From: Anisus vortex
Lineage: Eukaryota > Mollusca > Gastropoda > Planorbidae
Direction of reading: 5' to 3'
Length of the DNA: 64,000 nt
Assembly: GCA_949126835.1 (NCBI GenBank)
Contig: OX421502.1
Coordinates: 34,560,982-34,624,981, forward strand
Position 1 is the stretch's first letter. Each line of letters starts with the position of its first letter. The notes beneath the pieces were generated by a model, which saw only the letters and a list, made by a program, of their open reading frames with translations, made no database searches and was not told where the DNA came from. Shown in pieces: positions 34,243 through 44,222 of this stretch. The translations under genes and the position numbers were made by a program.

Positions 34243-35913
34243 TTAATTCCTTGAGAGGTAATCTGCGATTAAATTTTGTGTTCCTGGTATATGTTCCACC
34301 TTAAACTTAAATTCTTGCAGTAAAATAGCCCACCTTGTTATCCTGGAGTTTTTGTATTTACAGCTATTTAGATATTGTAGAGCCCTCTGGTCTGTTTGCA
34401 GTATAAAGTTTGAATTACTTAAATACAAAGCTAGCTTTCCTATAGTCCAAATAATAGATAAACATTCTCGCTCAATAGTCGAGAACCGTGTTTCTCGCGG
34501 TAACAGCTTTCTGCTTACATATTTAACTGGCCGCAAGGCCCCATCTCTATATTGTAATAGTACCCCGCCAACGCCCCTGGAAGACGCATCACAGCGTAGC
34601 ACAAATCTACCGTTTACATCTGGTAAAATTAAGAATGGCTCTGAGTTTAAGTGACTTTGCAATAACTCTAATGCTCTTTGGCACTCCCCTGTCCAATTTA
34701 TTTTGTTTGGTTTGCCTTTCTTAAGTAGGTCAGTCAAAACAGCTTTAATTGTACTGAAGTTAGGTATGAACTTCGCGTAGTAGGATATAAGTCCTATTAA
34801 AGCTCTAACCTGTTTCTTTGTTCTAGGAACTGAAATGTGTAATATCTTCTCTATCTTTGATTTTTCAGGTGTTATTATACCTTTCCCAACCATGTGACCT
34901 AGAAAGCTTATTTTCTCAAAACCCAATTCTAGTTTTTCTGGTTTGACTGTTAAACCCGCTTCACTCAATCTACAAAAAACTTTGTCTAGTGTCTGTACGT
35001 GCTGTTCAAAAGTTTCACTATACACGCATATATCATCAAAAAATGAAACAACATTGTCTAGCCCTTCTAACACATAACGCATAAGTCTAGCAAATGTTGC
35101 TGGAGCTGTAGACAGTCCAAAGGGTAGGTAGTTAAAATGGTAAAGTCCCCATGGTGTTGTAAAAGCTGTGAGTTTCTTACACTCCTGTCTAAGTCCTATT
35201 TGCCAATACCCTTTTGTGAGGTCTAACTTTGACATATAATTTGCTCTATTTAGCTTGCTAAAAAGTTCTTCCTGGTCTGGTATTGGTTCGGCGTCATATA
35301 CTGTCACAGCATTCAACTTTCTGAAGTCTACACAGAACCTCGTCCCCCCGTCTCTTTTCCTAACTAGGACTACCGGTGCACTGAAATCGGAATTCGATCT
35401 TTCTATTATCCCTAAAGTTTCCATTTCGTCTAGTTCTTTCCTCATTATCTCCCTCTGCGCATATGGTATTCCGTATGGCCTTACTCTAATAGGTCTTTTA
35501 TTGGTGAGGATAATATCGTGTACTACTAATTTTGTCTTGCCTGGGACATTACTTATCACGCCCCTGTGTTTACAGACTACTTCTTCTATTCTCTTTCTCT
35601 GCTTACCATTCAGGCTGTCACTGATTTTTACGGCCTTCAGGTCCGTCTTGTTATTAAAGTCTGGTGTCTTCACCATATTTAAGGGTATTCCAAGGTCGAG
35701 GTCAACTGTGTCACCGTTTCCTCCCTCGTCGTATTCTGTTATCACCCCTGAAATTGTGTTTACTCTGTAGTGTGTTCTTTTCCCAATAGTGTTATTTCTG
35801 GGGTGGTACAACATGATTCTGTTGACATGAAATGTTTTGACTTTATCGTTCACTCTAACCTCATAGTTTAAATTGGATATCTTCTTTACCACTTCGAAGG
35901 GACCCCCCCCCAT
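34243..35913 (-). CDS. pol: Retrotransposon pol, reverse transcriptase-RNase H part
   Basis: 556 codons. Residues 1-38 are the end of the integrase GPF module (GGGPFEVV, HVNRIMLYHP), so this frame is a continuation of the integrase frame and not an independent gene. Reverse transcriptase spans about 125-300, with Asp231 in KLDLTKGYW and Asp293-Asp294 in FFDDICVYS; Phe-Phe precedes the Asp pair where Tyr-x is usual. The connection and RNase H follow to 556, with Asp442, Glu483, Asp508 and Asp551 (HIPGTQNLIADYLSR) in place. The frame is offset by one from the upstream one at a run of nine G (35903-35911 region). Expression may rely on -1 slippage or the run may have lost a base. Confidence 0.93.
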   Translation of the reverse strand: MGGGPFEVVKKISNLNYEVRVNDKVKTFHVNRIMLYHPRNNTIGKRTHYRVNTISGVITEYDEGGNGDTVDLDLGIPLNMVKTPDFNNKTDLKAVKISDSLNGKQRKRIEEVVCKHRGVISNVPGKTKLVVHDIILTNKRPIRVRPYGIPYAQREIMRKELDEMETLGIIERSNSDFSAPVVLVRKRDGGTRFCVDFRKLNAVTVYDAEPIPDQEELFSKLNRANYMSKLDLTKGYWQIGLRQECKKLTAFTTPWGLYHFNYLPFGLSTAPATFARLMRYVLEGLDNVVSFFDDICVYSETFEQHVQTLDKVFCRLSEAGLTVKPEKLELGFEKISFLGHMVGKGIITPEKSKIEKILHISVPRTKKQVRALIGLISYYAKFIPNFSTIKAVLTDLLKKGKPNKINWTGECQRALELLQSHLNSEPFLILPDVNGRFVLRCDASSRGVGGVLLQYRDGALRPVKYVSRKLLPRETRFSTIERECLSIIWTIGKLALYLSNSNFILQTDQRALQYLNSCKYKNSRITRWAILLQEFKFKVEHIPGTQNLIADYLSRN

Positions 35914-37529
35914 CGAAGTTCCAATTTATTTATTTGTTGAGGTATCAACACTAACACATGATCTCCAACTTCGATTTTTTTAATGGATGCATTCCTATCA
36001 TAATAACTTTTTGACTTTTCCATTCCTTCTTCGGTCCTTTTTGTCGCGAATGCGCATGCGTTTTGTAGTTTCTTCTTCAAGTTTAACAGGTAGTCGTATG
36101 CAGTTCTGGTTATTGGGTCTTCCATCTCTTCTGTTAGTATAGACTTTATTATGCTCATTGGTCCTCTGACTTTCCTGCCATACATGAGCTCAAAAGGCGA
36201 GTACTCCGTGGTCTTGTGTGATATTTCACGGTATGCGAATAGCACAGATGGTAAATATGTATCCCAATCCGAAGGCTTATCAAACGTGACTTTTCTGAGC
36301 ATTTCCTTCAGAGTCCCATTGAACCTTTCAACAGCCCCATTTGACATCGGGTGGTATACTGATGAATGGGTTATCCTTATTCCCAGTAGTTTTGAAACCT
36401 GTTTAAATATGTCTGACGTGAATTGACTTCCATTGTCCGATAAAATTGTGTCGGGAAATCCCATTCTGCAGAATATAGACATAAGTGCGTCTTGTACTTC
36501 TTCCGTTGAAACAGTTTTAAGCGGAATTGCTTCTGGCCATCTAGTGCAAAGGTCTACAACTGTTAGTATATATCTATTTTTAGTTTTTGTCATATTTAAT
36601 GGTCCTACAATATCTATGGCTATTTTACAAAATGGCTGGCCAACTATTTTTGAAATCCCCATTGGGCCTTTGCTCTGTTTGTTTTTCTTACCCCTCTGGC
36701 ACACGTCACATGTCTTGCAATAGTCCTTTACCTGCTTGTTAATTCCTGGCCACGTGAATTCAGATTTTAGCCTCTCAAGTGTTCGCGCGTAACCCTGGTG
36801 ACCACTCATAGGTGTGTCGTGTCCTACTTTTATGATGTTTTCGCGAAGCGTATTTGGTATGACCAGTTTAATAAAATCGTCCCCTAAGTTCCTATTTCTA
36901 TTACATTTCCTAACTTGTTTATACAAGTAACCATTTATTATCTTGTACCCATTTTCATTATTATATGCCCTTGTCCACAATTTTTCTAATGATGTGTCTT
37001 CTTTTTGCATCCTCTTGAACTCATCTTTATTGACATTTAAGTTTATAAATGTACTTTCCAATTTTCCCTCTTTCATTGCGTTTTCATTTTGTTTTTGTGC
37101 CCTTGTCTGCACATGTGCAACTATGTTTAAGTCCGCATTTGATGGTGGTTTTGCTCCATCAACATTTCCTATCAATAGTTCTGCCGGCGGGTTTTTTAAA
37201 AGTATCGCTATATACGTACCCGTTAGATACGGAGTTTCTATATTTACTATGGCCTTTCTAACTTGTATCTCTTCGCCGTTCGCGGTTATTATGGTAGTTT
37301 TCCCTTTCACCCAATCGGATCGTGGGATTAGGCTCTCTTTGCAAGCTATTACAACTGACCCCGTATCTCGCAATGTTGTCACTGCCCTATTGTTTAATTT
37401 CCCCATAACTATCGGTAATCTTCCTTTACTACTGATTATATTCGCCCATGTAAGTTTTCTTACCTTCCCTTCTCCGTTTAAACAGTCCTTACATGTTCTA
37501 CACTTTCCCGTTAATGCGGAAGCTAGTCA
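35886..37529 (-). CDS. pol: Retrotransposon pol, protease-integrase part
   Basis: Open in the gag frame directly after the gag stop codon. The first Met is at 37406, but about 40 sense codons precede it, including a Cys-rich GKCRTCKDCLNGEG segment. From that Met: aspartic protease with DTGS at 14-17 and LLIG at 77-80; integrase zinc finger with His196, His203, Cys233 and Cys236; catalytic Asp265, Asp324 and Glu360 (DD35E spacing); then a YDR motif and the GPF module, where the frame ends at a TAA. Placing integrase before reverse transcriptase is reversed from ordinary gypsy elements. Translation probably occurs by readthrough from gag. Confidence 0.93.
37521..37529 (-). promoter_or_regulatory. 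Likely stop-codon readthrough site between gag and pol
   Basis: On the - strand the gag stop is TGA CTA GCT. Pol continues in the same frame with no further stop. UGA followed by CUA is the best known leaky context in animal and viral mRNAs. Confidence 0.65.
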
Positions 37530-38780
37530 TACATTGTTATTGTTGAACCGAACCCTCCTATCGTCCCCGCCTTCGGATCCGTTTGTACGAGTCTCGTCTC
37601 TGTAACTTTGACCTACTGGTTTATTTCGCCAACAGTCTCGCGACCAGTGCCCAGTTTGACCACATGTGTAGCACTCATTGCTATTTTGATGGTTGTATGC
37701 TTGATGTTTTTGTTTGTAACCGTCATATGTCTGTTTCTGTGATCGGTCAGGTGACATGTAGGCCGATTGTTGTCTAAGAGATTGTTTCCCAATTGGTGAA
37801 TGTGATCTATATGGTGATTGTGGCCTCTGTCTAAACGGTGATTGCGATCTATATGATGGTTGTGGTCTCTGTCTAAAGGGTGATTGTGGTCTATATGGTG
37901 ATTGTGGCCTCTGTCTAAACGCTGATTGCGGTCTTTGTGGTGTTCTTTCCCGTGATTTCCGATCACTAATTGTGGCCACGGCATCGTTTGTTTGTGTTTC
38001 TGTTTGTCCTAAAGGTCTGTTGGGGAAAATGGAGAAGTAATTGTCGCAACCCTTCTCTACGTCGTCTATTGTCTTGGGTTCCCTGGTCAAGATATGGTGT
38101 CTGACGTCTGTCGCCACTGTCCTCGTCACTTTGTCCCTAAGTATCAAGTCCAATAGTCCGTCGTATGTTTTGTCAATGCCACTAAGCTCTACCCATCGCT
38201 TCAAGTAGTATTTTACTTTTCTGATGTAGCTTCCTGATTTGTCCCCCTTGTCTGGTCGCATGTTCCAAAATCGGTCACTATATCCTGCGCATGTTAGCCC
38301 ATAGTGTTTTTGTATTTCTTTTTTTAGCTTCACGTAGTCTGTTTCCGCGCCTAGTTCCGTGGTATAATGGTCGCACCCTCTATCTAACAAAATTTTTCTG
38401 AACTCATGGCACCATCGTTTTCCTTCTAACCCTATTTCTATGGCTTCTCTTTCAAAAATATCTATGAGGTTGTCAATATCTTCTGGTTCATTACCCCCTT
38501 TTAGTCCTACCAGCCGCATCTTTATCCATTTCTTTCCGCCTTCGTCCTCTCTTTTACTCTCTATCATTTCTCCCTCCGACTTCGCGCTTTCTTTCAATAA
38601 TTCCAATTTTTTTATTTCTCTCTCTTCTCTCCTTGTATTCCTTTCTTCCCGTTCCCTCTCTAGTTCCCGTGCATCTTTTAATTTCTTTTCTGCCCATTCT
38701 ATCAAGTCTCCGCCCTCTAATTTACATTTCTCTCCTAAGTCTATATAATAGGCTAAACCCAGTTTATCCTCATTACTCAT
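37527..38780 (-). CDS. gag: Retrotransposon gag
   Basis: The most likely start is Met at 38780 (MSNEDKLGLAYYIDLG); the frame is open 27 codons further, to 38861. A charged coiled-coil stretch (ELEREREERNTRREEREIKK) is followed by a SCAN-like capsid region (FEREAIEIGL, LKKEIQKHYGLTCAGYSDRF). A repeated Arg-Pro-Gln-Ser-rich basic domain comes next, then one CCHC zinc knuckle, CYTCGQTGHWSRDC. The coding sequence stops at TGA 37527-37529, followed by CTAG. Gag forms the particle and packages RNA. The SCAN domain of vertebrates has been proposed to come from Gmr1-like capsids, which agrees with the pol order. Confidence 0.92.
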   Translation of the reverse strand: MSNEDKLGLAYYIDLGEKCKLEGGDLIEWAEKKLKDARELEREREERNTRREEREIKKLELLKESAKSEGEMIESKREDEGGKKWIKMRLVGLKGGNEPEDIDNLIDIFEREAIEIGLEGKRWCHEFRKILLDRGCDHYTTELGAETDYVKLKKEIQKHYGLTCAGYSDRFWNMRPDKGDKSGSYIRKVKYYLKRWVELSGIDKTYDGLLDLILRDKVTRTVATDVRHHILTREPKTIDDVEKGCDNYFSIFPNRPLGQTETQTNDAVATISDRKSRERTPQRPQSAFRQRPQSPYRPQSPFRQRPQPSYRSQSPFRQRPQSPYRSHSPIGKQSLRQQSAYMSPDRSQKQTYDGYKQKHQAYNHQNSNECYTCGQTGHWSRDCWRNKPVGQSYRDETRTNGSEGGDDRRVRFNNNNV

Positions 38781-38861
38781 TTTACCACTCCAAATTCTAC
38801 TAATTAAGTAATCAGAAAAAATTATAAAAAAGATGTATAGTTTGTAGTCCCACTTATTCAA

Positions 38862-40186
38862 TTGTGCGATCAGTTACTTCCTAATCAATTTTTTTACTAA
38901 AATAGTAATTACTGATAACGACACTGTAAGCGATTTTGTCAACCCAGTGTGTGTATACAAATCCCAAATTATACAAGTGTGTCATTAAAGATCACCACTG
39001 ACGTCGAAAGATAATCTTATTTTTCCAACACACGCTGAGTTAATTGCCCTAAAAAATTATTTCTACACTATTCTCCACACATGTAAATTCAGTTCGAATT
39101 GTGTGTAGGATAATATATAATTTCATTAAAATAAACAGAAAGCATAATACATAGCATACACAAAATCATGAATCATAATAATACTTAAATACAGGCATAC
39201 TTGCTTTTACAATCGCCGATGCGCTTGAGTAGTTTCTTCCCGTAACAGGTCAACAATGTCAACGGTCACAGTTCGATGTACCTCTGGTCACACAGGGAAA
39301 TAACTAGCAGTTCATTCAGAGTGTGTTTTTACCCGTGTCGTTTCGTCCCAGTATCAGGGATGCACATCAGGTTTTGTCATTCACAGCACGGGACGGCAAG
39401 GTTAGAGACCCCCGGTCAGCATACGGCCCACGTACGGTGAGCATAGGTCTGCACGTCAGGGTTGTCACTCACAGCACAGGTCGGCATACGGCCCACGTAC
39501 GGTGAGCATAGGTCTGCACGTCAGGGTTGTCACTCACAGCACAGGTCAGCATACGGCCCACGTACGGTGAGCATAGGTCTGCACGTCAGGGTTGTCACTC
39601 ACAGCACAGGTCAGCATACGGCCCACGTACGGTGAGCATAGGTCTGCACGTCAGGGTTGTCACTCACAGCACAGGTCAGCATACGGCCCACGTACGGTGA
39701 GCATAGGTCTGCACGTCAGGGTTGTCACTCACAGCACAGGTCAGCATACGGCCCACGTACGGTGAGCATAGGTCTGCACGTCAGGGTTGTCACTCACAGC
39801 ACAGGTCAGCATACGGCCCACGTACGGTGAGCATAGGTCTGCACGTCAGGGTTGTCACTCACAGCACAGGACGGGCAAGGTCTGCACACTCACAGCACAG
39901 GTCAGCATACGCCCACGTACGGTGAGCATAGGTCTGCACGTCAGGGTTGTCACTCACAGCACAGGACGGTCAAAGTGAAAGACCCCAGGTCAGCATACGG
40001 TCCCGCACACGATCAGCTTACGTGTAGATCACAGCACAAGGCAGCACAATATCTTTGCTGGCACCTTATTACTGTAGTGTAGTTTAAAATTTAAAATTCA
40101 CAGTACTTCTGGTTACGATGATCATCGCACCATTTAAACTAATGTTAAATGTTATTTCAAGTTCGAGACGTACAGGGTCTGGTCGA
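38862..40186 (-). other. Retrotransposon 5' leader
   Basis: About 1.3 kb between the primer-binding site and gag without a long frame on the coding strand. The distal half is AT-rich. The LTR-proximal half holds the 65-bp minisatellite. Confidence 0.7.
39414..39985. repeat. 65-bp minisatellite in the retrotransposon leader
   Basis: The unit starts GTCAGCATACGGCCCACGTA and runs to GTTGTCACTCACAGCACAG. Seven near-perfect units (39414-39868) are followed by a shortened one and one to two diverged units. GC-rich compared with the rest of the element. Confidence 0.92.
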
Positions 40187-40204
40187 ACCTCTAGTTGGGC
40201 GCCA
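40187..40204 (-). promoter_or_regulatory. Primer-binding site
   Basis: On the - strand, two bases after the 5' LTR, the sequence is TGGCGCCCAACTAGAGGT. It begins with TGG, complementary to a tRNA CCA end. The tRNA species was not determined. Confidence 0.8.
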
Positions 40205-40206
40205 AA

Positions 40207-40458
40207 TGTTATAATTATATTACACTGTTCTTTATTCAACTAACACGCTGGACACAAGGGTTTCAGTTCCACCTTTATTTTTCATGTACATACCGAATCA
40301 CCAATCAAAATCCCTACAGCTCTCTCCTGTTCAGCTCTCATACCCCGAATGTCCAGTCTTCCTATCTTACACACCCCGTGTTCGCTCCCTTCATTCCCGA
40401 TTCCCCCTAACTGACTTGAGTTCATTCATTCCTATCTTTACAATAACATCACTGAGCT

Positions 40459-40490
<32 letters not shown>

Positions 40491-40568
40491 CCTACACACA
40501 CCCATTTGTCGACAATAGATTTTAATTCATTCATATCCACTCTCTTTCACTCAAAATAGCTCACAACA
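40207..40568 (-). repeat. 5' LTR of the Gmr1-type element
   Basis: Same 362 bp as the 3' LTR with one substitution by eye. It should contain the element's promoter on the - strand. A (CA)n tract lies at about 40460-40485. Confidence 0.97.
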
Positions 40569-40740
40569 GCTGTCCCCAGTTGCGACCACTATTTTTGGTA
40601 TCTGCCTCCAGCTCCCTTCTCCAGGTCATTCTGGGTCGACCTCTATTTCTCTTGCCTTGTGGGTTCCGAGTAAGGGCTTGTCTCGTGGTGCTAGTTGCTG
40701 GCTTCCTAAGAGTGTGTAATCCATTTCCATCTGCGCTTGT
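40569..40740 (-). repeat. LINE family B fragment, right of the LTR element
   Basis: The - strand reads RNRGRPRMTWRRELEAD and RNWGQL, which continues into EGLAQDRDAW at 33120 once the LTR element and one GCTGT are removed. Confidence 0.8.
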
Positions 40741-40744
40741 AAAT

Positions 40745-40935
40745 GCAAGTTCAACTACTCACTTAAATGTGTCTCTGTGTCATTCAGAAACATCGGCTTC
40801 AACAGTATGTTTTCCTCTTTCAGAACCGGAAAATGTTAATATTTTTATCAATAAAAAACACCTCTTGGAGGTGTCTCGCGTGCCATTGAAAATCGCTCTG
40901 CATGCCAAGTTTGGCACGCGTGCCTTAGGTGGCCG
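40745..40935. repeat. hAT-like right-end fragment
   Basis: It shares agaaacatcggcttcaaca, ccagaaccggaaaatg-like and cgcgtgccattgaaaatcgc with 17040-17212, and ends with a decayed ggtggccgacaccctg terminus. Confidence 0.5.
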
Positions 40936-41407
40936 ACACCCTGCTCTAGGGGACAGGGAAGTCAACTACCGTGTGTATATGTGTGTGTGTGTGGGGGGGG
41001 GGTGGTGGTGGACAATAATGCAAGAAGGAATAGTGAACATATGGTTAAAATAGAAGGTTAATTTACAACTGGTGCATAATTTCCCCTAAACATTAACTAT
41101 ATTATTGTACCAAAAGCGCATTAGTGAAACGTAAAATCAGAAAGGATTACATATTTCTATGAAAAGAACAATAGTAAACAAAAAGAAAAGAAATATTGTT
41201 AAAATCCTCGGATTGGAAAAAATGTTTTGGAGGGGCGATAAGGGGTAGGAACCATGTTACGCCCTCTTCGTGGCTACGTCTATGAGAGTTATAGTCAATT
41301 TGAAATAAAAATGTATTACAATTAATAATAAAAATAGTAGGCCTATAGACCTTTCCGTTTCAAATCTATCTTAAACATAAAAGCCGGCGTTTAAAACTTT
41401 GTAACTT

Positions 41408-41580
41408 GTTATAGGAGGGGGGGGGGGGGGTAACAAATTGTTGACAAAATTATATATGGATTGGGGGGGGGGGGGTCTCTGAAAGTTTGACAGTAGGCCT
41501 ATGTTGTTGACAAGGGGGAGGGGGAGGTAGAAATCTCCAAAAAATTGTTGACGTAATTAATGGATTATGGACGTCCCCTT
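41408..41580 (+). repeat. G-run repeat family copy
   Basis: G runs of about 13 (41417-41430) and 12 (41463-41474), then ctctgaaagtttgaca, gttgttgacaagggggaggg and ttgacgtaattaatgg...ggacgtcccc. It matches 22255-22410 in inverse orientation. Confidence 0.6.
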
Positions 41581-44064
41581 TAGTGACTTATTTTTAACCT
41601 TCTGCTTTGTGGGTGGTTATTACTTAAGAATAATTCGCAGTTACTAATTGCTATATAATATATAGGGCGAAGTCTAATGGACATTTATTTTCATAAAGCA
41701 GTTAACGAAACCCAGTACACAAATGATGTAAATGTTTCATGACTTTCCTGAATACACGAAGAATGCGAATCATTACATTACCAATGGTCATGTGACAAAA
41801 GAGTCACATGATACAGCCGAACGATTTACTTCTTAACAAAACACGGTAACTAACTTAGTTTTTTTTACTTAGTCTTAGACCAACTATTCTGCTAATACTA
41901 ATTGTTTATTTTCCTCATCTTTACTTACAATATAAAGAATTAAAAAATATAATTAGATAACGGAATATTTAAAATGACAATCGCATTTTGACATAGGCAT
42001 AGGCTATATGGCTATATCCTATATTATATATTTACTATATCCTATATACTATATCTAAATCGCGTTCAATCATTTGCTTTGTAGAACAACAACAAAAAAA
42101 GAATGAACCGATAAATGAACAACAGAACAGTTGAGAACATCATGAAAATCAATATTATAAGTTATAAGTATAGGATTATGGAATAGTCCTCATAGGGCAT
42201 AGGCAATAGGCCTAGCCTACTATTTACTATTAAGTCTAGAACTTTACAGGTTACAGATGCTTCTTCTACATTCTACACTGAACACTGAAGATTAGGCCTA
42301 GCCTAATTACCTAATTCTTGATTATTCTTGCATCCTAGTTGCCTAGTATTACTAGTATGACTATGACTCACTATGAGTCACTATGACTATGCACCCTGAT
42401 CCGTGGCAGCGTGTGGTTTGAATATTTGACACAGGACTATGACCACATAACTTGTACAATGTAGACTCAATGAAGGCTGCTTCATATAACTTGTAATTTG
42501 ATGTTCATTTAATGCATAGTCAAGTGTAACACTAGATTCAATATGCATTCACATCTTAGACATTCCGGTTAGGTTAGGTCATTAGCTGGTCGTTGTTCAA
42601 CTTCAACTTAGGATGAATACTTAGATTGAACACACGACTTGCTTGTATGCAGTCTCAACGTCAACTCACTATCCTTTATTTTCTCCGTTGCTATCTAGAC
42701 TTTTCATACTCTCTCCACTTCCATACTACAGTGCAATATTGTACTTTAAATAACATGCACACCTTATATGATTTATCCCTTATATAATAACTCATGCATA
42801 CTTTCTATATTACATATATATTAATACTACAACTCCTTGACAATATTATCTAGTATCTAATCTTGTTTTTTGTGTATTTTGATTGGGAGGCATTATGCGC
42901 AAAATCCTTTACATAACGCTTAGAGATATGCATAGATTTATTCCCATTCCTTATAACTATAACATTAACATGAAGCATTAATTATGTGCAGATTTATTTT
43001 AATTTATTCCCATTTATATTGCACAGATAAAAATGGAACATTGTCTATAGGTCTAGTTTTGGTGGCTTTCTTAGTTTTAAAAATACTCTTAGCCTAGCCA
43101 TTACCCCTTAATTTTACCTAGGCCTATACTCAGAATGTCTTTTTATTTAAAAAAAAGTTAGGACTATATATATATCCCTAGCTGAGAATTGAAACCCATT
43201 AACCGCATGTCTAAAATAGGCAGACCTATAATTAATAGATTTTACTTACTGAAAACTGAAAACATTTTAGGACAGCTTTAAGTTGGAAGTCCTAAAAATT
43301 TTTATAATCTTTGCAGAAACCGTAATATTAATGGAAATGTAAGAAAGTAGCCTACCTATTGCTATCACAGGAAAAGAAAAAAGTAAATGCCAACCAATTG
43401 ACTGGAAGATAAACGTCCAAGTCCAATTTTTTGTTTGTTCTATTAATTTAAATGTCTTATTGTATTTCTAGCTATGATAGTTATCTTTTAATTATAAATA
43501 ATGTTTCTATACAAAACTGTGTTACTGTCCAATGCTACATGTACAGCATGGGTGTCAGAGTGAGGGCTGAGGGGAATATTAATGTTAAATGTACCATGAA
43601 AAATGTGAGGTCTGCTGGATGGGGATAGTGTTTTTTTAATTTATAGACATTTATGCTTTCCTTTTACCTTGAAAAAACTTTAGTACAACTTCATGGTGAA
43701 CAATTTCAATTAGTTGGGTCTGAATGTAATTTAGCTTTCATAGGTTATTTTTTTACTATTAATAGCTATAAAATCTCTGGATATGATATTATGGTATAGA
43801 TAGCACAAAGGATATGTTGGACATTAGGATATGTTGAATTAATGGAAAGAAACCCAAATGTTGCCCAAGATAGGGACGCCTTAAAGAAATAGATGAGAGA
43901 TATGAAAGTTGCAGTAAAAAACAGGAATAATAGCAGATCAAGGAAAAAATTAGGGCAATATTCCCAGCAACTGCTTTTATCAAAGATTGAAAGCATAAGT
44001 AACAACAAAGTATTTTAAAATAAGCACTTTCTTTTTTATTGATGCATATTTTCAGACTAGAAGA
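41581..44064. other. AT-rich upstream region of GH27 copy B
   Basis: No gene supported. It includes short ctatat repeats (42003-42060) and a patch of ctatgactcactatga repeats near 42357-42390. The promoter of copy B should be in its right part, but I cannot point to a specific site. Confidence 0.45.
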
Positions 44065-44222
44065 ATGTCTATGCAAGACTTGTTTTGCTGTTTGGTAGTC
44101 CTCGTTGCGGCAGTTAACTGCCTGGACAATGGTCTCGCCCGGACACCACCCATGGGCTGGCTATCATGGCAAAGGTTTCGATGCAATATAAACTGCGATG
44201 AGGAGCCGCTGAACTGTATTAG
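44065..44222 (+). CDS. Copy B exon 1
   Basis: 158 nt ending attag|gtacat. It encodes a signal peptide, [19 protein letters not shown] and EEPLNCI. A second Met two codons downstream is an alternative start. Confidence 0.88.

Larger units (their letters stand above)
33123..40568 (-). mobile_element. Complete Gmr1-type Ty3/gypsy LTR retrotransposon
   Basis: 7446 bp. LTRs of 362 bp (33123-33484 and 40207-40568) begin TGTTATAATT and end CTCACAACA on the + strand, and differ at one position (33185 T versus 40269 C). The 5-bp target duplication GCTGT flanks both ends (33118-33122, 40569-40573). Reading on the - strand: 5' LTR, primer-binding site, 1.4-kb leader with a 65-bp minisatellite, gag, protease, integrase, reverse transcriptase, RNase H, a noncoding stretch without env, polypurine tract, 3' LTR. 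Integrase before reverse transcriptase is the copia-like order known among gypsy elements in the Gmr1 group. All catalytic residues are present. The near-identical LTRs point to very recent insertion. The site was a LINE family B fragment. Confidence 0.95.

Noticed and set aside
35255..35770. 171-codon + strand open frame
   Set aside because: Antisense of the retrotransposon reverse-transcriptase frame; no protein similarity.
36943..37605. 220-codon + strand open frame
   Set aside because: Antisense to the retrotransposon gag-protease junction; the - strand carries recognised domains.
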